From Neoceratodus forsteri (taxonomy: Eukaryota; Chordata; Ceratodontiformes; Ceratodontidae): a stretch of DNA of 64,000 nt. The notes beneath the pieces were generated by a model. That model did not search any database. It was not told where the DNA came from and was given only the letters and a program-made list of their open reading frames with translations. The position numbers and the translations under genes were made by a program. The stretch spans positions 587,209,001 through 587,273,000 of the forward strand of contig CM028132.1 of NCBI GenBank assembly GCA_016271365.2, given 5' to 3'. Shown piece by piece: positions 10,713-23,349 of this stretch (positions within the stretch are counted from its first letter, which is position 1; each line of letters starts with the position of its first letter).

Positions 10713-11518
10713 ATGGATGCTGACATGAGGCAGGTCCCAATCAAGCACACACCACCTACTACCCCGGAGAAGATGCCTAAAAAACCAAGGGCTCGGGGAA
10801 CGGCGACCAATAAACCGGGTCCCACAACTTCTTCAGCGACCCCCCTGACAGAGGATCACTTTCTTCCAGAGCTTATGCCTTTCAGGGAAACCCTATCTGA
10901 TATTTCAACCCAGCTAAAAAGTATCAGAAGTGACCTTACGGATCTTACGAGAAAAGTAGGAGACTCTGAGACCTGCTCATCATCCCTGGAAAAATGGAGA
11001 GAGAAAACTGAACCAGAAATTGTACAGGTTCGCCAACAAATCCATAAGCTGCAGCTGAAAACCAAAGACCTTGAGGGGAAAAGCAGAAGAAATAATATCC
11101 TGATTATAGGTTTACCAGAAGCTGAGGAAGGTCCTAATATCATGACCTTCTTGTGGAAGTTCCTTCAGAAAATTGTGGGCGCACTGATCTCTTAGACTGA
11201 GACCCCAATCAGGAGCCCCCCCCCCCCTCACCAAGGCCAATCATCCTAAAATTTCTCAACTTCATAGAAAAGCAACATGTTCTCGCGAAGATTAAAGAGC
11301 TGCAAACGGTTACCTGGGAAAATTCCACACTGCGAATCACACAGGACTTGTCCTTTGAAACTCATCAGAAATGCATGGCTTTACATCCTACAATCAGTAA
11401 ACTGATCATAGCAGGCATTCCCTTTAAGATGCTGTACCCGGCGAAACTACAAGTCTCTATAGAATGCTCCTGGGTCTCCCTGGTCACCGAACCAAGCATC
11501 ATCAGATTTAACCATTAA
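10713..11518 (+). pseudogene. L1-C ORF1
   Basis: Start ATG at 10713. The N-terminus is basic and proline-rich (about residues 10-50). A coiled coil follows (about residues 60-130, with spaced hydrophobics in LSDISTQLKSIRSDLTDL and VRQQIHKLQLKTKDLE). Then comes the RRM signature with RRNNILIIGLPEAEEG (about residues 130-145). A frameshift around the C-run at 11217-11226 separates the C-terminal domain, which resumes as PIILKFLNFIEKQHVLAKIKEL. It includes YPAKLQVS, the expected YPAxL motif, and ends at TAA 11516-11518. The protein would package L1 RNA. Gene order and domain order are those of L1 ORF1. Confidence 0.85.
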
Positions 11519-12913
11519 ATTGCCTAATTTGTTTAAATCTGGCTGATCAGTTTATGGACTCATATGGGCAACTACTGCTACAAGGAGACTGTCTCTTCTA
11601 ATTGTTGGTGTTAATGGTTTAAAAAACATTAAGATACATGGTTGTTGTTCTTGGCCCCCTCCCATCCTTGCTTAGTAACATCCCTGGCTATGAAGCATCG
11701 ATTAGGCCTTACTGGTGGTGTTCAGGCCATAATTCCTGGTGCAGTGGGCCTCTGGGAATATTCTATATACAGGATAGGAACCATAATTTCAGTAGCAGTT
11801 TCAAGGCAACACCTTTGCGTTGGGACTGCTTATAGTCCTATCCTTATCCTATCCCCTAGCATTTCCTTTACCTCGCACCACCAGTGGAACTTGGACTGCA
11901 ACCCCCTGCAAGTATTTGATTTAAATGCTGTTATTTTATATAAACAGTTTAATTCTTGAATAATGAGCTGGCTGTTTTGCTAGACGAGGGTGGACAAGCT
12001 GTTTATATATTTCTGAAGTCTAATTCGGGGATAAGATTCCTTTCTTTATCAACTGGGTCTTCTCCTAGGGTCTCTGACATATACCCCAAGCCTGGAAGCA
12101 TACAGCTTAAATCTGGAGACCAATGACAATAGTGATAAAAGGGCGGCTTACAAGCCACGATTAGCACTGGCTCTCTGGGACCTTAATAGTCCGAATTAAG
12201 TGACCTGGCTACTATTCTTATTTTCATTTCTAGGGGGGTAAGGCCCTCTGCGCATATTTAGTTGCCTCAGGGCATATTCCATGCTATGACCATAACCTGT
12301 CTTATAGCAGATTGTGTCATAGTGGGCGGTGTAGGTAAGGGTGGTGGGGGGTGCGGGGAGGGGCTCCTAGACGGTGCGGGCTCAAGGTAGAGCTGCAGAG
12401 TGTACCAGTTCAGAAGGGTGATGGCTCTATTCTCCTTTTTCTCACTGCTTTTATTAAAATATGGTACATACCATCACAGTTGTTAACCTCGGAGTATAGG
12501 GTTTCAACAGCTATCATATTTAATTTACTCCTGTATTCGCCAAGGAGAATTTTAGCCATATGGGTATGGCCTCCTGGGAACTTTAATTATAGGTTATGAG
12601 CTTGATTGTTAGCAATGAGGAGGTCCTGTGTAAATAGTTGTCGGGGTTTGTTGGGGGGGGTTGGGTAGGACCCCAAGTAACTTGTCATTTTCCTTATCTC
12701 TATTGTTCATGGAGTTCAACTCACAGTTGAGAGTCCTAGCTAACAAACATGTATTAACTTTTATTACACTCACCTCTAGGTTGAGATGCCCCCTTTTCAT
12801 TATAATAGTCATTTTGGGGAGGAGGGGCTGGGAGGGGAGGGGAGTGGATGGAGTGTGCCTTGTGGGGTATTGTCACTCTCTAGCTACTCGACCTGGGCCA
12901 TCACTACCATCTG
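11519..12913 (+). other. Long ORF1-ORF2 spacer of L1-C
   Basis: About 1.4 kb without a recognised domain separates ORF1 and ORF2. G-rich tracts occur at 12322-12362, 12648-12668 and 12815-12846, the last about 70 bases before the ORF2 ATG. The spacer is far longer than the roughly 60 bases of human L1. L1-B has an equally long spacer, so length may be a family trait rather than an insertion. Confidence 0.6.
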
Positions 12914-15900
12914 ATGACAATGGCTAACAATTCACTAAAAATTGTCACATGGAATGTTAGGGGAGTTAGAGATCCATCGAAAAGGTATCAGGCTCTCAAA
13001 CATTGTGCCCTACTTAATGCTGATATAATCTTACTCCAAGAAACACACCTGTTAGCAGGTGAAGCAATCTAGCTGCACCAGCAAGGCATATCTCAATTTT
13101 TCACAGCAGGTGATTCCTCATCGAGTCGGGGTGTGACTATTTTAATAAAAGGGCAATTATCCTTCCAGGCGGAAGCGAGTACTGCAGATCCAAATGGTAG
13201 GTTTGTTTTAGTTAAAGGGATTCTCAATAATACCAAAGTGGTTTTAGGATCTATATATGGTCCAGTGGGGGGGCATAAGGTTCTTCATGGACTTAGCCAA
13301 CAAAATTGTGACCCTCTTCCCCTCTCCCTTGATCCTGGGTGGGAATTGGAATATACCACCAACCTAGGATCTTGACAGATCTTACTTACCACTAAAACCT
13401 CCCTCCCCTTCCCAAAAAGTCTTGACTGATTTTACAGATATGCTTGGAGTATGTGACCCGTTGTGGATCCTTAACCCCTCACATCTTCTTTTTTCCTTCT
13501 TTTCAAATGTTCATCAATCATGGTCCAGACTAGATTACATATTAATTAGTCTTCCTCTCATGGCTGGTCTTTGCCAGGCTGGCATCAAACCTATTGTCCT
13601 ATCTGACCACTCGGTGGCTTGGTTGGTATTGTCCCCTGATCCAGACCTACAGAGAGATACAGCTTGAGGTTTAACACTCAATTACTAAAGGAGAATACCA
13701 CCGTCTCTCATATAAAATCACTCATTCTCTCCTTCATGGACCTTAACAAGGGCTCCCTCCATACAAAGGGAAGATCTGGAATGGTGTGCACTTAAATGCT
13801 ACCTCTGAGGTGAATTCATTAAGCTTGCTTCTAGGAGAAAACAGCAAAGGGAAGCTAGGGCTCTATCTCTCTTAACTCAGATTAGAGAGGCAGAAAATTC
13901 TCTACCTTCAACCACCTCCTCTGCCTCTTTGGAAACATTGCTTACCCTCAGGAATGAATACGCTGGCCTGTTGTGGGAAAAGGCAGAATTTGCCATCCTA
14001 AAGACAAAATCCAAATATGCGGACCAGGGTGAAAAAGCAGGCAGACTATTAGCCCTGTGGCTACACAAGTTAGACAGCTCTAGGTTAATCTCCTCCATAT
14101 GGGTCCCAGATGGCTCTACCAAAACTACGCTCCAGGACATCGCCCAAGTGTTCAAGTCCTTCTATCGCACACTCTATGGCAAAAGTTCCTCCCCATCATC
14201 GTCCCAAGCAATAGAGGCTTATTTAGATTCCCTCGATCTCCCCTGTTTACTGACCCACCATCAGGTCTCCCTAGTGTCCCCAATTACTCTCACTGAAATA
14301 GAAGAAGCTATCAAAGGCTTACCCCTAGATGAAGCACCTGTCCCTGACGGGTTCCCTTCCAATTTCTATAAAATATTTTCCAAAGAATTGGCTCCTCTTC
14401 TCCTTAAACTATACACCTACATGTTTAAAGCTGATACCCTTGACCCAACATTATTGAAAGCCATAAATGTCCCCCAACTTAAACCTGATAAACACCACTT
14501 AGACTCAGCCAGCTATCGCCCGATCTCACTTCTAAACTGCGATATCAAAATCTTAACCAAGATTCTCTCACTTCGGATCAAAAAAATTTGGACCCATTTA
14601 TTGAGTGCCGAACAAGTTGGATTTGTTCCACGCCGCTCTTCTGCTGACCACCTCAGAACACTAGAGTACATCTTTTATGCTGCCCAAACCTCCCAGACTC
14701 CTATGGCACTGATCTCTTTAGATGCCGAAAAGGCCTTTGACAGGGTGGACTGGGAGTTTCTTTGGGCAACCTTAAAGAAAATGGGCTTCCCCTCCTCTTT
14801 CACTCTTTGGATACAAACAGTTTACACTTCACCTTCAGCCAAAATTTATTGTAACAGTGTCTTCTCCTCCCAATTTTCCCTATTAACCGGTATTATACAG
14901 GACTGTCCTCTCTCACCCTTTCTTTTCAACCTCTATCTGGAACCTCTCCTCCATCATATTAAATGGTCTCCTCGGATTCAAGGTATTTCAGTCTTCAATC
15001 AAACTTTACCTTTTTCAGTATATGCAGACGACATTCTTCTTCACCTAGAACAACCGGTATCCTCCTTTGAACACTCTCTGAAGGTTATAGCTCAATTTTA
15101 GTGGCTTATCTAACTATAAGCTAAATCTCACCAAAACAGAGATCTTCCCTCTGATTTGCTTCACCCATAAATCAGAGTTCAATCACTTTAGTATGAAATG
15201 GTCACTGCATTCAATTAAATATCTAGGCATATTCCTGACTAATGACCCAACGAAATCAAAGAAGTTAAACCTTGATGATCTGGTGGCTACAGTTCAAAAA
15301 GACCTTCAGAGATGGGTAGCCCTTCTTTTATCTCTATGGGGTCAAATAAACATTATTAAAATGAATGTTCTCCCTCGCATTTTCTATCCCTTAAATATGT
15401 TGAACATCTGGCTCCCGCTATCCTTTTTCCAACATATACATTCTATTATTTCTAAGTTCATCTGGCTAGGCAAACACCCCAGACATTCTTTCCTCAAACT
15501 TAGTCTCCCCAAGGAATTAGGGGGTATTTACCTTCCTAATTTCCTTCTATATTACTGGGCCAGCCATTTATCTTGATCTGGAGATGGTTTTCCACCAATA
15601 GCAATGAATATACTCCAATCTGGCTTCAAATAAAAAAACGCCTTTTGCGATCACTTAGTTTGGACTTCTCCACTATCTTCTATTTATCAGGGACATCTCT
15701 TCCAGCTCCATTGCAAAACTTGGTGATTGGTACTTCACTTAAGGTACTCTCCCAATGCTGTGCTTACTTCAAGATCTCCCTAAAACATGATTTTGCTCAA
15801 TCTCTTCTCTCCAACCCTAATATAAAGATAGGTGGAGCGTGTCTTTCCTCTCACTGGCTTCCTCAACTACAAGGTGTCCTGGTGGCGGCTCTTTTCTCCC

Positions 15901-16663
15901 AGGACTCTCTTCTCTCTTCCCCTGAAATTCTCACCAAATTCAAAATACATCAGAAATACATCTTCAAGATCTTCCAGTTGAGGCATCTGATAATTCTCTC
16001 TTTTGGTGTCATCCCCCAAGTGTCACAAGCTAGGCCCATCTTGGTCCAATTGCAAAAATACTCCTCCAAACTCCACTGTATCTCCATGATTTATGCCCTC
16101 CTCCTAACAAATAACTTCCCAGAACCTCTGCCAGGCTCCAAGGTATGGAATTCCCTCTTAACTGATTTAACCCTCAATTGGATCCAAATATGGAAGGATC
16201 TTTATAACTACCACACCCAGGACAGACTTAGACTCACCCAATACCATATTCTAAACAATATGTATTACACCCTGTCACACTTGTAAAGGTGGGCAGACTC
16301 CCAGATTCCACTTGTACCTGGTGTGGTAAGTCAGATGGGAACATTGTGCATATATTCTGGCAATGTGAAAAGGTTGCTCCTGTCTGGCAAATAATACAAT
16401 CCAAATTGGACCCCCTGTTGGGTTTAGATGATCTCTTCACTGTTGAAATATGTATATTGGGCATGTACTCCAACATTAGGGTTAAAGAACGCAAATTCCA
16501 CATGGCAATAATATCTATCGTGGTCAAAAAACTTGTGCTCAAGCACTGGCTGGATCAACTGGTTATATCATATACTGAATGGCTGAATGATTTAGCAGTA
16601 TGTTTTAGAATGGAACGCTTGATTGCTAGCTCTCGTAACATACTGTACTCTTTCGACAAATAG
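12914..16663 (+). pseudogene. L1-C ORF2: endonuclease, reverse transcriptase, Cys-rich C-terminus
   Basis: ATG at 12914 (or 12920). The endonuclease begins LKIVTWNVRGV and carries LLQETHL (about 13035-13056), SIYGP (about 13249) and SDHSVAWLV (about 13599). The longest open block, 13929-15101, covers fingers and palm: SYRPISLLNCDIKI, QVGFVPRR, SLDAEKAFDRVDW, and an intact YADD at 15021-15032. The RQGCPLSP box reads IQDCPLSP. After a stop at 15099 the thumb continues (SIKYLGIFL, W...INIIKMN..PR..Y). A C-terminal knuckle CTWCG...HIFWQC lies at 16313-16365, and the terminal stop is at 16661. It is the L1 nickase/polymerase. Premature stops near 13070, 15099, 15574 and 16284 and frameshifts inactivate it. 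Confidence 0.88.
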
Positions 16664-16945
16664 TGGGGCAAGTCATATGCTCTATATTTAACTTAGGAAT
16701 ATGTGATGTATCATGTGTCTAACTCCCTAAGGTTGTTATTGTCATTGTTGCATTTCTGCTTTTATATTTTTCCTAAAATAGGCACAGTCCAGTGGAGGGT
16801 TGGGTGGAATGGGGAGGGTGGGAGGGAGGGTGGTGGGAGTGAGTTTGCAGACTGTGTTTAGGTTTTCCAGATGTTGTTCTATCTTCATGTGCCTTACCTT
16901 GTATGGTGTTTATTTTCATAAAATCAATAAAATACTTTGAATTTC
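16664..16945 (+). other. L1-C 3' UTR
   Basis: Non-coding, with a strongly G-rich tract (about 16795-16850, repeated GGG runs that could form a quadruplex). It ends with overlapping AATAAA-type signals at 16926-16931. No long poly(A) remains. The junction merges into the A-rich target duplication. Confidence 0.7.
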
Positions 16946-17227
16946 AAAGAAAATATAATTCATTTGGCAAGAGAGAAGGGCACCCTACAATGGCAGGGAC
17001 ACACCATCTGAATCTTCGTAGATTTCTCTCAGACCTTAGCAGATAGAAGAAAGGCCTTTACTGAAGAACACAGAGCTTGTGCTGACCTGGGGCTTGTCTT
17101 CTCCCTGTGTTAACCAGCCACTCTCCAGATAGCATTCAATGGGGCTACTCACTCATTTGACTCCCCTGAGGCAGCCAAAGCCTTTATCACCTCCCAATGG
17201 CCTAAAACGGACCTTCACCATTTCTGA
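16946..17227 (+). pseudogene. L1-B ORF1, C-terminal domain
   Basis: The frame continues KENIIHLAREKG, then GTLQWQGHTI, a stop, IFVDFSQTL, RRKAFTEEHRACADLGLVFSL, a lost YPA box (stop-PATLQI) and FNGATHSFDSPEAAKAFI. It ends at TGA 17225-17227. These are the sequential motifs of the L1 ORF1 C-terminal domain, which works with the RRM in RNA binding. It joins in frame with the 10018-10522 half if L1-C and one duplication copy are removed. Confidence 0.85.
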
Positions 17228-19129
17228 CCAAACCAAGGAAGATCCCAGAAAGAAGACCTCATCCAGAATATGGACACATTGGCACCACCATCTCATTCAC
17301 AAAGCTGGTAGATGGGCCCTTTCGCTCCGATCCCACAAAGTGAGGATGAACAATGGCTCCTTCCGCCAAAACAAAGGCGGAAAAACAAAAACTGGAGGGC
17401 CAGACCCACCAAGAAAAAGGACCTCTCTCCATGGGTGCAGTCCCAAAGTAGGAGCTACAGTGCTGATTCCAGAGACTCCTCCAGCTTGGCTCCATGTCCC
17501 CCAGGGCCTCATAAAGGTGCGGCAAGGCCTGCAGCAGAAGAACCTTGGAACTCTCCCTGCCTACCAACACCCACCAAGGCCCTAACCATTTCACCTACCA
17601 AGGCCCAAACCTGGGTGGAGGCAGCTGCAGTAGCACACGTCCTGGCCAGTGGCCCCAACAGTGGTGAAGAAAGCAGATCCTTGGGTGGGTCTCCAAAGCA
17701 GATGCAGCAGACTATTACTTGAAACTGCTCCACGATCATGCTAATAGCTGCCTGACTCCCCTTTTTTAGGGCTCTGACTCCGCATATTATTGGACAGAAC
17801 ATGGAGCCCAGTTCTCCTTTAACAGTGCACTTTATCAAGATCCCAGAACAATTAAGACTCAATAAGTTCTTAAAGGGGCGATGCTCCCAAACTTAGCTAT
17901 CCTACCCTAGAGTCTGTATAATTGCATTGCCTTTGCTGCTCACCAGCCTTAGGTAACTACACATTCCCCACTGAAGGGCACCCAAGGACATTTGCTGTGG
18001 CACGGCAATCAACCCTGTGCAAGATGTTTTTTCTTTTGAGAGGTGTACTGGGGACAGACATTTGGGTGCCGGGGGGGTACCAGGTCTATAGATGGCTGCA
18101 CTGCAACGATATGCAGGCAGGGTGGTAATGGCACACAGTGAGACACACATATTACACTTTCCTATCTCTATCCCACCTACAGTCCCCATGAACAGAGCTG
18201 TTTCCATGCTAGGCCCTCACTGTCCCTCTGCAATTACTCTACTCAAATTACCAAAATGGGGTAGGAAATTTTGTGCCACAATGGGGAATAGGGCTGAACT
18301 GGCCTGTGCCATTATATGAGAATCCCCCTTCTATCATTCCCACGAAATGGATAGTGGTGGGACCTGTATTCTTAGGGCACTGACTGGGTGGTAAAATGGA
18401 ATTGGCCTTAGCCACTCCATGACTCCTCAGTCACATAAAGCTTGGGGCAGTGATATACCAAATTTTTCCCAAAATATCAGTAATCATGGATATTCCATAT
18501 CCCCTGGTAGAAGGTGTTACGTTAAGTGCCAGGGGACATACTTTTACTAGAAGATACACTCCTTCATAAAGACTGTGAGGGAGGTGTTAAACAACTGGCA
18601 GCCCAAACAGCCACGGGCATAGCAGACATGTGGCAGTCGTGAGGTATCTCATGCTTCTTGTCTCCCTGTCTGCTCCTCCTTGGGTCGACCGAGTGCATAT
18701 TGGCTCTTCCTGAGCCCATGCTTTACTTGGTCAAGGCTCTTCACTCAGGAAGGGTGGGGAAGACATGCCCAGTACCTCATATCAGTATACCTTATACTTG
18801 TTGGGGGGGATACTTGTTGGGGGGTCTCTGTTTTGTATATAGTTAGCTGCGTATACTATTATCTGCACATGTATAGGTGTTATCATTTAGGGGAGAGGAG
18901 GGAAGGGGTGGGAAGAGGGTTGGCAGGGGACAGAGAGGAATATATACCACCAACAGCTTAATCTGGTTCAAGGTCAGTTGGCATTCATCTGTATCCCCTT
19001 CCCCCGGGTCGTGCCTGAAAATAGGCAGGATTTGTCTAGTGCACTTACCCGGTCAACAAAAACTAAATAAAATAAAATAAATAAATAAACAGCACTTTAG
19101 CTCCAAAATAGGTCTCAACCTCACAGTCC
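17228..19129 (+). other. Long ORF1-ORF2 spacer of L1-B
   Basis: About 1.9 kb (about 1.77 kb without the LINE tail at its right end) has no recognised domain; short open frames such as 17312-17722 match nothing I know. A G-rich tract at 18890-18930 lies upstream of ORF2, as in L1-C. The two spacers are alike in length and in G-tract placement but not obviously in sequence. Confidence 0.5.
18961..19090 (+). mobile_element. Ultra-short LINE 3' end
   Basis: The segment ends CCTGAAAATAGGCAGG, then CTAGTGCACTTACCC, then an ACAAAAACTAAATAAAATAAATAAATA tail. The same terminal layout, reverse-complemented, is present at 25783-25895, so this is the 3' end of one LINE family inserted twice. A possible short flank repeat (AACAGC at about 18952 and 19088) is weak evidence for a target duplication. 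Confidence 0.7.
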
Positions 19130-22100
19130 ATGGAGATTAATCTATTATCTTGGAATGTCAGTGGTCTTAATTCCCCAGTGGAGCGACATTGTTACACATG
19201 AAATGACTGAAGGTATGCATAGCCTTCCTTCAAGAAACCAAGTTATCCTCGGAGGAAGCTTCCAAGTTAAAAAAAAAGACTGGTTAAGGGAGTAGGCAAA
19301 CAGTGTTGCAAGCTCCTCCAAACAAGGGTTATTGATACTTATACACAAATCACTGGGGGGGGGGGCGGCATCATGGAAAATGGACACGGAGGACAGGTAG
19401 ATAATTCTGAAGGTTTCCACCCCATCAGGGCATCTAATTCTATACAATGTGTTTGGGCCCAACGTAAATAACCCAGCCTTTTTTCACTCATTCAGCCAGA
19501 ATCTGTCAGAGGTATTGATGTAAATTCCCCTATTGTGTTGGATGTGGATTTAAATGTTACACCCAACCCTTTCTTGGATAGCACCAGGAGGCCAGGAGAG
19601 CTGTACACTGGGGCTCAAACAGCCATAGTTGCTTTGATGGAAGAGCATGGGCTGATAGATGTGTGGAGGTCACAGCAGCCCCAGGGTCAGAGACTATACC
19701 TACTACTCACCAGTCTCAGGTTCTGCAAGCAGAATAGATACGTGGCTGGTGAGCTCCCAAATGGGGGCGCAAATCACAGAGGCACTTATACACCAGTTAT
19801 TATCTCTGACCATGCCACCTTAGAGGTCAGAGTACTGTGGGGGGGGACCTGCACAACACACATCTTCTTAATGGAGGCTAGATCCTTTCCTCCTAGAAGA
19901 CAAAGACTTTCAGGAGTGGTTATGTACAGAGGTCTCATCCTACTGGCAGCTAAATGATACAGGGGAGGTGCAGGAGGCAATGCTATAGGATGCCTTAAGG
20001 CCACCCTCCAAGGGAAAATCACGTTCGATGCAGCCCAACGACGGAGGCAAAAATAGGCAGAACAAATACAACTGGAGAAGAAACTCCATTCCTCTGAACA
20101 GGCCCTTAGATCATTCCTCTACTGTCCACTCAGGGCAGTGGTTGCCAAGGTTAACAGTATCAGGGTGAGACTGGATGCTGTACTCACCAGGAAAGCAAAG
20201 CTAGCACTCCAATGGCTATGACATGCATTCTGAGAAGGCAGAGAAAAATCCAGCAAACAGCTACCTGTAGCTTACCACCTGAAATGCAAGCAAATAAGTG
20301 GTCTGATTACAGGACTAAAAGGCCCTGATGGGGGTCATCAAAAAAGACCACAAGGATATAAATTCCATAATGCAGAAATTTAATGAAACCCCTTATGCCT
20401 TATCCGCCACTCCTGCAACCTCCATAGTAGAGAACTTCCTCAAAACCCTACATATACCCTCCCTAAACCCCATTCAGATCAGCACACTGGACAGTCCCAT
20501 TACCCTACAGGAGGTGACCCAGGCCATAAAGGCCCTCCAAGAGAACTACATAGATCCCTTGGGGGGGCGGTTTTATGGTGGACTTCTATCATCTGCTAGT
20601 AAGGGAGCTTTCAGCATATCTCCTCAGAGTCTTCTAAGACTTCTTGGAGAAAGGTGTCCTCCCCCCATCCATGTGAGACGCTATAATAATGGTGCTCCCC
20701 AGAAAAGGCAAAGACCTCACGTCCCCCAGGAATTACCATTTGATATCACTTATAAATGTGGACACCAAAATCTTGGCAAAAAAAACTAGCAGCATGGCTA
20801 CATGTAGTGCTTATGGGGCTTATCCATCCTGCACAGGTGGGTTTTGTTAAGGGGAGGCTAGCTTCAGACCACCTAAGAACCCTCGTTTCAATCATTCACG
20901 AGGCCCAAGGAATGAGGATCCCTTCAGCAGCATTGGTGATAGATTTTGAGAAGGCCTTTGACTCGGTTGAATGGAGCTATCTCTAGACCGCCCTCACCAC
21001 CATGGGTTTTGGCCCTATCTTCTGCCAATGGATTCAGCTGCTGTACACCGCACTCAGGGCCTCAGTCATGACAAATTTTCTTTGCTACCCCTGTATTTCA
21101 GTTGCAGAAAGGGACATGACAAGGCTACCCCCTCTCTCTCTACTACTTTTCATTCTGGCAGTGGAGCCACTGACCATTGAGAGAACCCATTCATAAAGGG
21201 CCTAAAGACAGGACTCACAGAATATACTACTTTTCTTATGCAGGTGACCAACTGCTCATACTAGTCAATGCCTCACAGCCCTCCGCTTGTACTCACCTTG
21301 CTCCAGACATTCAACACAGTATCCAGACTTAAAATAAATCAAAGCAAATCTGAGGTCCTCCCCTTAAATGACTCCTGCATCCCGAACATCTTTCAATCCT
21401 ATGGACTGACCTGGGAACCTGCCGGATTTACTTACTTTGGGATCCAGCCGCACAACAGTTTTCCATATATGGTGGCCCAGAATATGGAATGCCTTTTGGC
21501 CTCTACAAAAGTAGAGCTACAGAGTTGGAAGGCTATACATTTATCTCTGGCTGGTAAAATTAACGCTATTAAGATGATTACAGCTCCCAGATTCTTACAC
21601 TTTATACCACATCTTCCCCTTCATATCTCTCAGGTCTGGTTATACAAAATTGATAAGCTCATAGGTGACTTCCTATGGGAAGGAAAATCCCCAAAATTCA
21701 GTAATGCCAAACTCAGATGTCACTGGAGCAGGGGTGGATGGGGCCTCCCCTGGCTGTATGGGTACCATATCTCCTTCATATCTGCACAAACAGTAAGATG
21801 GTTCCAGACGAGCCACTGTGAGGCTGTCCTATGGAGACAATTAGAAACAGACCTGACTGCAGCCACTCCCTGGCCCTCCTTCTATACACCAGAAGGAGAT
21901 CTTTGAAGAGCCTCTCTTCACCCCCACTCCAATCTAAATATCCAGAACTTTGTTTCAGTTCATTTCATTTTATTGTATACGGAAAGGCTTGCGAACAAAA
22001 ATGCCCACTTTCACAAGCGTCCAGTTACAAACATGCAAACAGAGATTACAAAACATTTACAAATGGCATAACAATAATTAAATCATTTAAAACAATCACA

Positions 22101-23000
22101 ATTTGAATTATCAACAGAACTTACTGGATGAAGCTCCACAAATGGATAGGGGAAGATTCCACTCCATGGAGGTGGGTGCCCCTGTGGAGCAACCTAGCCA
22201 TTCAGCTCCAGGGTAAACCAGTAGATTGGCCAACCTGGGACCATCAAGGTATATACCTGGTCTCTCCCAACCATAACTTCATTGACTCCTTTGAGGGATT
22301 GATCCAGAGATTTCAGATGCCCAGGTAAGACCTTTGGAAGTTCCTGCAACTCCAGAAGGTGCTTATAATGATGAACATGAAATCAGATTATGGAGCCCAC
22401 CCACTTCCTTCCCAGAGTCACCAACTACAGCTTCTCACCAAAACACAGAACGGTAGAATTAGTCTGGCAAACAAGCTGCTCAGAGACACCCAGCTGGATG
22501 CAACAATACCGGGGTGGATCGCATGGCAAGAAGAGCAACATTCCACAATTTCACCTGAACAATGGGAACTTTGCTCAGATAGACTTCACAGGGTGTGCAA
22601 AGACAGCCGAAGCAGGCTCACACAAAACAAAACACTACAAATGCTGAAATCAATGGTCTCTTGGACCATGACCTCTGCTGGAGGTGCCAGGCTCCTGAAA
22701 CCTCTTTATTCCATATATTATGGGAGTGCCCACATCCCCAAACATACTGGACATCGATCTAGAAGGAATGCACATCCCTATTTGGGTCCACACTCACTAT
22801 CTCTCTGAAAGCTTTGCTCCTGGGCTGCTTTCCAGAGGCCACCCCCAGGTCCTCCCCATCAGCACAATGGGTCACAGCAGCTAGAGTAGCAGCAAAGCAA
22901 CTAATCCTGTGCAAATGGTGGTTGCAAGAAGCTGCAACTGTCACTGATTAACTCCTGTCACTCCGGGAGCTGGCAACTGTTGAGCGCCTAGCCAGCGTTA
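19130..23000 (+). pseudogene. L1-B ORF2: endonuclease, reverse transcriptase, Cys-rich C-terminus
   Basis: ATG at 19130 opens MEINLLSWNVSGLNSPVE, the L1 endonuclease start. FLQETKLS follows at about 19227, VDLNVT at about 19545, and SDHATLEV at about 19807. The RT region is heavily shifted: QVGFVKGRLASDHLRTL (about 20836), VIDFEKAFDSVEW (about 20938), and a palm box reading YAGD (21237-21248), in which a catalytic Asp is replaced by Gly. Thumb sequence (AGKINAIKM, W) follows at about 21550. The C-terminal knuckle CWRC...HILWEC lies at about 22679-22733, and the frame fades out before 23000. The enzyme would be dead even if the frame were intact. Confidence 0.85.
21951..22114 (-). mobile_element. 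Ultra-short L2-2-family 3' end in L1-B ORF2
   Basis: The reverse complement matches the 3' end of L2-2 (compare 29868-29945): both contain the GCAAAAATGCC and CCGTCCAGT-like blocks near the tail. The insert is flanked by an exact 8-base direct repeat, CAGAACTT (21943-21950 and 22115-22122). L1-B coding resumes after it. It is about 164 bases long, entirely non-coding. Confidence 0.85.
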
Positions 23001-23349
23001 CCAACAGTTCCATGAAACAGTGCATAAGATGCTTGACTCCATTCCCGGAATCTCCATACTGTCATCCATTTTCCCAGTAGTTTTCACCCTCTGCCCCATG
23101 CTTTCTCCTCTTCAAGTCTCCTAGATTTAAAGAACTACCCTCCGTCCCCTAGAATCAGTACTAACACACTCCCCTAATGCCAGCCCGGACTTAAGTTTGC
23201 ACGGGTATATGCAGATCGCTTCTTTTCACATTGTGTTACAGTATTAGATGAGTAGTTGTAGGTGCTGCGTAGCATTTTGAGCAGCCTTGCACATTTTTTC
23301 CTACAAAGAATAATACCTAAATCATATTTGAAAAAAAAAAATGATATCA
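23001..23349 (+). other. L1-B 3' UTR and poly(A)
   Basis: Non-coding sequence with no recognised domain, ending in a run of eleven A's at about 23330-23340. A short AT-rich stretch follows before the left end of the DIRS-like element. Confidence 0.55.

Larger units (their letters stand above)
10523..16945 (+). mobile_element. L1-C: full-length L1 inserted in L1-B ORF1
   Basis: The element is 6.4 kb long and has a 5' UTR (10523-10712), ORF1, a long spacer, ORF2 and a 3' UTR with a G-rich tract (16795-16850) and AATAAAA near 16926. It lies inside ORF1 of L1-B in the same orientation, bounded by an imperfect 18-base duplication. It is the least broken L1 in the window, yet it still has several stops and frameshifts. 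It is younger than L1-B by position. Confidence 0.88.
16946..23340 (+). mobile_element. L1-B, distal portion
   Basis: The copy resumes exactly at the right target duplication of L1-C and contains the rest of ORF1, a long spacer, ORF2 and a 3' UTR ending in a run of eleven A's at about 23330-23340. Two short LINE 3' ends lie inside it (18961-19090 and 21951-22114). Excluding inserts, L1-B is about 6.8-7.2 kb. Confidence 0.82.

Noticed and set aside
17259..17862. Several overlapping frames in the L1-B spacer
   Set aside because: Frames on both strands without any recognised motif; I could not support a third L1 protein.
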